NCBI RefSeq assembly: GCF_035918235.1
Contig: NZ_CP109485.1
Coordinates: forward strand, 8,037,001-8,101,000
DNA: 64,000 nucleotides
Source of the DNA: Streptomyces sp. NBC_01445
Lineage (GTDB): Bacteria; Actinomycetota; Actinomycetes; Streptomycetales; Streptomycetaceae
Direction of reading: 5' to 3'
The number at the start of each line of letters is the position of its first letter. Positions within the stretch are counted from its first letter, which is position 1. The notes under the pieces were generated by a model. That model searched no databases. It had not been told where the DNA came from and worked only from the letters and a program-made list of their open reading frames with translations. Shown here piece after piece: positions 60,330 through 64,000 of this stretch. Both the position numbers and the translations under genes were made by a program.

Positions 60330-62480
60330 GTGAGCAGCGAGAACGGGCAGGGCGACGGCGGTGGTGAGGGTGCGCCGCCCGAGCAGCTTGCGCTGATTCG
60401 GGAGAGTGTGCGGCAGGCCAAGGTGCCGCGGGCCAAGCCGCGTACGTGGCGGGGGGCCGCGCTCGCCAAGGAGCTGCCCGTGGCCCGGGTGCTCGTCGAC
60501 AAGGGCGTGCTGCATCTCGACCGGTACTTCGACTACGCGGTGCCCGAGGAGCTCGACGCCGACGCGCAGCCGGGCGTGCGGGTGCGGGTGCGGTTCGGCG
60601 CCGGGAAGCACTCCGTGCGGGACGGGCGCCGCGAGGGGGGCGGGCTGATCGACGGGTTCGTCGTCGCGCGGGTCGCCGAGTCCGAGTACCAGGGGCCGCT
60701 GGCCGCACTCGCGCAGGTCGTGTCGCCCGAGCCCGTGCTCGGGGAGGAGCTGCTCGGCCTCGCCCGCGCCGTCGCCGACCGGTACGCGGGAAGCCTCGCC
60801 GACGTGCTCCAGCTGGCCGTCCCGCCGCGGAACGCGCGCGCCGAGAAGAAGCCGTCGCCCGAGCCGCTCCCGCCCCCGTCGGCGCCGGACGCGGGGAGCT
60901 GGCGGCGGTACGAGCGCGGGCCGGGCTTCCTGGACGCTCTCGCGTCCGGTGGCGCGCCCCGGGCCGTGTGGAACGCGCTGCCAGGACCCGAGTGGGCCGA
61001 CGAAGTGGCGCGCGCCGTCGCCGCGACCCTCTCCTCCGGGCGCGGGGCCCTGGTCGTGGTGCCCGACGGGCGGGCCGTCGCGCGGGTCGACGCCGCGCTG
61101 AGCACCGTACTTGGCGAGGGACGGCATGCCGTGCTGACCGCCGACGCGGGTCCCGAGAAGCGGTATCGCGAGTGGCTCGGGGTGCGGCGCGGGGCGGTGC
61201 AGGCGGTCGTGGGGACGCGGGCCGCGATGTTCGCCCCCGTGCGGGACCTGGGGCTCGTGGTCATTTGGGACGACGGGGACTCCAGCCATGCGGAGCCGCA
61301 TGCCCCGCAGCCGCACGCGCGCGATGTGCTGCTCTTGCGAGCGGCGCACGACAAGTGTGCCTTCCTGCTCGGGAGTTGGAGCTGCACGGTCGAGGCCGCG
61401 CAGCTCGTCGAGAGCGGTTGGGCCGCGCCCCTCATCGCTGGTCGTGAGCAAGTACGGGGCGCCGCACCCCTCGTACGGACCGTGGGGGACGGGGACCTCG
61501 CGCGCGACGAGGCGGCGCGGGCCGCGCGACTGCCGACGCTCGCGTGGCAGGTGGTGCGGGAAGGGCTGAAGAGCGGGCCGGTGCTGGTGCAGGTGCCGCG
61601 GCGCGGATACGTGCCGCGGCTCGCGTGCGAGCGGTGCCGCGAGCCCGCGCGCTGCCGCCACTGCGCCGGGCCCCTGGAGGCGAGCGAGGGGACCGCCGCC
61701 CTCAAGTGCGGCTGGTGCGGGCAGGAGGAGAGCGCCTGGCAGTGTCAGGAGTGCGGGGGGTTCCGGCTGCGGGCGCAGGTCGTGGGGGCGCGCAGGACGG
61801 CGGAGGAGCTGGGGCGGGCGTTTCCGGCGGTGCCGGTGCGCACGTCCGGGCGGGAGCAGGTTCTCGATACGGTGCCGGGGGCGCCGGCCCTCGTGGTGAG
61901 TACGCCGGGCGCGGAGCCGGTGGCCGAAGGCGGGTACGCGGCCGCGCTGTTGCTCGACGGCTGGGCGATGCTGGGCCGCCCCGACCTGCGGGCGGGGGAG
62001 GACGCGCTGCGGCGCTGGATCGCGGCGGCCTCGCTGGTCAGACCGCAGGGGACGGGCGGCACGGTGGTGATCGTGGCCGAGCCGACGCTGCGTCCCGTGC
62101 AGGCGCTGGTGCGGTGGGACCCGGTGGGGCACGCCGTGCGGGAGCTCTCCGAGCGGGCCGAGCTCGGCTTTCCTCCGGTGTCGCGGATGGCGGCGGTGTC
62201 GGGTGCGCCCGAGGCGCTCGCCGGGTTCCTGGCGGCGGTGGAACTGCCGGGTGACGCCGAGGTGTTGGGCCCTGTCCCGGTGCCGGACGCGGCGCCGGGA
62301 CCGTCACGCCGTCCCGGTGCGCCGCCGCCGGGGGAGCATTGGGAGCGCGTCCTGGTCAGGGTCCCGCCCGGCAGCGGCGCGGCACTCGCCTCGGCGCTGA
62401 AGCATGCTCAGGCGGCCCGGATGGCCAGGGGCGGCACGGAGCCGGTACGGGTGCGGGTGGATCCGCCGGACATCGGCTGA
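60330..62480 (+). CDS. priA: Primosomal protein N' (PriA), actinobacterial form lacking helicase motifs
   Basis: A 716-residue replication-restart protein. The N-terminal DNA-binding domain (VLHLDRYFDYAVPEELDADAQPGVRVRVRFG) and the zinc-binding cysteine clusters (CERCREPARCRHC; CGWCGQEESAWQCQECGG) are kept. The helicase core is not: the Walker A GxGKT is absent, and the DEEH region reads WDDGDSSH. The same loss is noted for mycobacterial PriA, so primosome loading without helicase activity is expected. GTG at 60330 lies 7 nt after a damage-type -10, so the mRNA is probably leaderless. Confidence 0.93.
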   Translation: MSSENGQGDGGGEGAPPEQLALIRESVRQAKVPRAKPRTWRGAALAKELPVARVLVDKGVLHLDRYFDYAVPEELDADAQPGVRVRVRFGAGKHSVRDGRREGGGLIDGFVVARVAESEYQGPLAALAQVVSPEPVLGEELLGLARAVADRYAGSLADVLQLAVPPRNARAEKKPSPEPLPPPSAPDAGSWRRYERGPGFLDALASGGAPRAVWNALPGPEWADEVARAVAATLSSGRGALVVVPDGRAVARVDAALSTVLGEGRHAVLTADAGPEKRYREWLGVRRGAVQAVVGTRAAMFAPVRDLGLVVIWDDGDSSHAEPHAPQPHARDVLLLRAAHDKCAFLLGSWSCTVEAAQLVESGWAAPLIAGREQVRGAAPLVRTVGDGDLARDEAARAARLPTLAWQVVREGLKSGPVLVQVPRRGYVPRLACERCREPARCRHCAGPLEASEGTAALKCGWCGQEESAWQCQECGGFRLRAQVVGARRTAEELGRAFPAVPVRTSGREQVLDTVPGAPALVVSTPGAEPVAEGGYAAALLLDGWAMLGRPDLRAGEDALRRWIAAASLVRPQGTGGTVVIVAEPTLRPVQALVRWDPVGHAVRELSERAELGFPPVSRMAAVSGAPEALAGFLAAVELPGDAEVLGPVPVPDAAPGPSRRPGAPPPGEHWERVLVRVPPGSGAALASALKHAQAARMARGGTEPVRVRVDPPDIG

Positions 62481-62497
62481 GGTGGTGGACGTGGCGC

Positions 62498-62512
62498 GGG
62501 TGGCGCACCCGG
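62498..62512. terminator. Weak hairpin between convergent priA and HTH genes
   Basis: CGGGTG-GCG-CACCCG, 6-bp stem, 17 nt after the priA stop. Confidence 0.35.
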
Positions 62513-62627
62513 GGCCGCCGGTGGCAATCGGCCTCTCCGGGTGCTGCCCCGAACAATTCAGTACGCCCCAACGCACCTCTGCCTCCCCGTACTTGACGAT
62601 GTGAAGGGAGGCAGACAGCAGGTGAGG

Positions 62628-63258
<631 letters not shown>

Positions 63259-63425
63259 TGAGGGGTCACGCTGGAGGGGCGTATGCGCATATGCGCAGGG
63301 CGCGCGTCCCTGCGTACGCCCCCAGGGGGAGGCGGCCCCGAATACCGGAGGAACGGGCCCGTGGAACGGCCATAGACTGGTGTGCTGCCCGTCAAGTCCC
63401 TGCCCCGAGAGGCCGAAAGACACCT

Positions 63426-64000
63426 ATGAAGCTCGTCTTCGCAGGCACCCCCGAGGTCGCCGTTCCCGCTCTGGACGCCCTGATCGCCTCCGACCGGCAC
63501 GAGGTCGCCGCGGTCGTCACCCGGCCGGACGCTCCCGCGGGCCGCGGCCGCAGGCTCGTCGCCAGTCCGGTCGCCGAGCGTGCGGAGGAGGCGGGGATCG
63601 AGGTCCTGAAGCCGGCGAAGCCGCGCGACGAGGCATTCCTGGCCCGGCTGCGCGAGATCGCGCCCGACTGCTGCCCGGTCGTCGCCTACGGCGCGCTGCT
63701 GCCGAAGGTCGCCCTCGACGTTCCCGCCCGCGGCTGGGTCAACCTGCACTTCTCGCTGCTGCCCGCCTGGCGCGGCGCCGCCCCCGTACAGCACGCGATC
63801 ATGGCCGGTGACGAGATCACCGGAGCGTCCACGTTCCTGATCGAGGAGGGGCTCGACTCCGGGCCCGTCTACGGGACGGTGACGGAGATGGTGCGGCCCA
63901 CCGACACGAGCGGCGACCTGCTCACCCGGCTGGCCTTCGCCGGCGCCGGACTGCTCTCCGCGACCATGGACGGCATCGAGGACGGTTCCCTGAAGGCTGT
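63426..64000 (+). CDS. fmt: Methionyl-tRNA formyltransferase, N-terminal part (3' end outside window)
   Basis: The first 191 residues of the enzyme that formylates initiator Met-tRNA using 10-formyl-tetrahydrofolate. It starts [19 protein letters not shown]. The catalytic residues N106 and H108 ([16 protein letters not shown], with HPS changed to HFS) and D144 ([11 protein letters not shown]) are in place at the same numbers as in E. coli. The reading frame is open to the window edge. Confidence 0.96.
   Translation, partial: MKLVFAGTPEVAVPALDALIASDRHEVAAVVTRPDAPAGRGRRLVASPVAERAEEAGIEVLKPAKPRDEAFLARLREIAPDCCPVVAYGALLPKVALDVPARGWVNLHFSLLPAWRGAAPVQHAIMAGDEITGASTFLIEEGLDSGPVYGTVTEMVRPTDTSGDLLTRLAFAGAGLLSATMDGIEDGSLKA

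Overview
The window is core chromosome of a Streptomyces species or very close relative. Evidence: very high G+C with the usual G/C-ending third codon positions; frequent GTG and TTG starts; complete bldD (developmental master repressor) and sIHF (streptomycete nucleoid protein) genes; and a gene order that matches, from memory, the conserved thrS-to-fmt segment of Streptomyces, parts of which (thrS-HIT-pgsA-acyltransferase-pimA; aroC-aroK-aroB-pepQ-efp-nusB; pyrR-pyrB-pyrC-carA-carB-pyrF; sIHF/mIHF-gmk-rpoZ-coaBC-metK-priA-fmt) are also shared with mycobacteria. I see no tRNA, rRNA, insertion sequence, prophage or CRISPR array.

Layout. 1-9.9 kb: end of thrS, an ion channel, a HIT-family Ap4A-phosphorylase-like protein, an unknown membrane protein, an atypical EF-G paralogue, then the phosphatidylinositol (mannoside) lipid operon pgsA-acyltransferase-pimA and a LemA-like protein. 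10-19 kb: pyridoxal phosphate synthase pdxST, yebC, Holliday-junction operon ruvCAB, protein-export operon yajC-secD-secF, and apt. 19-29.5 kb: bifunctional (p)ppGpp enzyme relA, a DUF349 protein, a membrane-anchored cyclophilin, a metallo-hydrolase with hisS, a VKOR-like membrane protein, rarA and rpsD. 29.5-44.7 kb: an AfsR-like ATPase lacking a DNA-binding domain; a tightly coupled run DUF948-small protein-alaS-ruvX-mltG-aroE; aroC-aroK-aroB; a proline-rich P-loop protein; and pepP-efp-nusB. 44.9-55.7 kb: bldD, then the complete UMP pathway operon pyrR-pyrB-pyrC-membrane protein-carA-carB-pyrD-pyrF. 55.7-64 kb: sIHF, gmk-rpoZ-coaBC, metK, priA, a small HTH gene and the start of fmt.

How it works together. 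Most genes are housekeeping, packed in operons with 1-8 nt stop/start overlaps (ATGA, GTGA, TGATG), and most transcription units end in a strong GC-rich hairpin. Regulation visible in the DNA includes a PyrR RNA-binding loop directly before the pyrR ribosome-binding site, a candidate BldD autoregulatory operator, a long structured leader before rpsD, and, most interesting, the LexA-independent DNA-damage promoter pattern (TTGTCAGTG-N8-TAnnnT, the RecA-NDp/PafBC type) in front of ruvCAB and rarA with a near match at priA. The last two appear to make leaderless mRNAs. Several enzymes (EF-G paralogue, aminopeptidase P, PriA) keep their fold signatures but have lost canonical catalytic residues. 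I found no clearly novel multi-gene system. The strongest new leads are the regulatory motifs and the degenerate enzymes.
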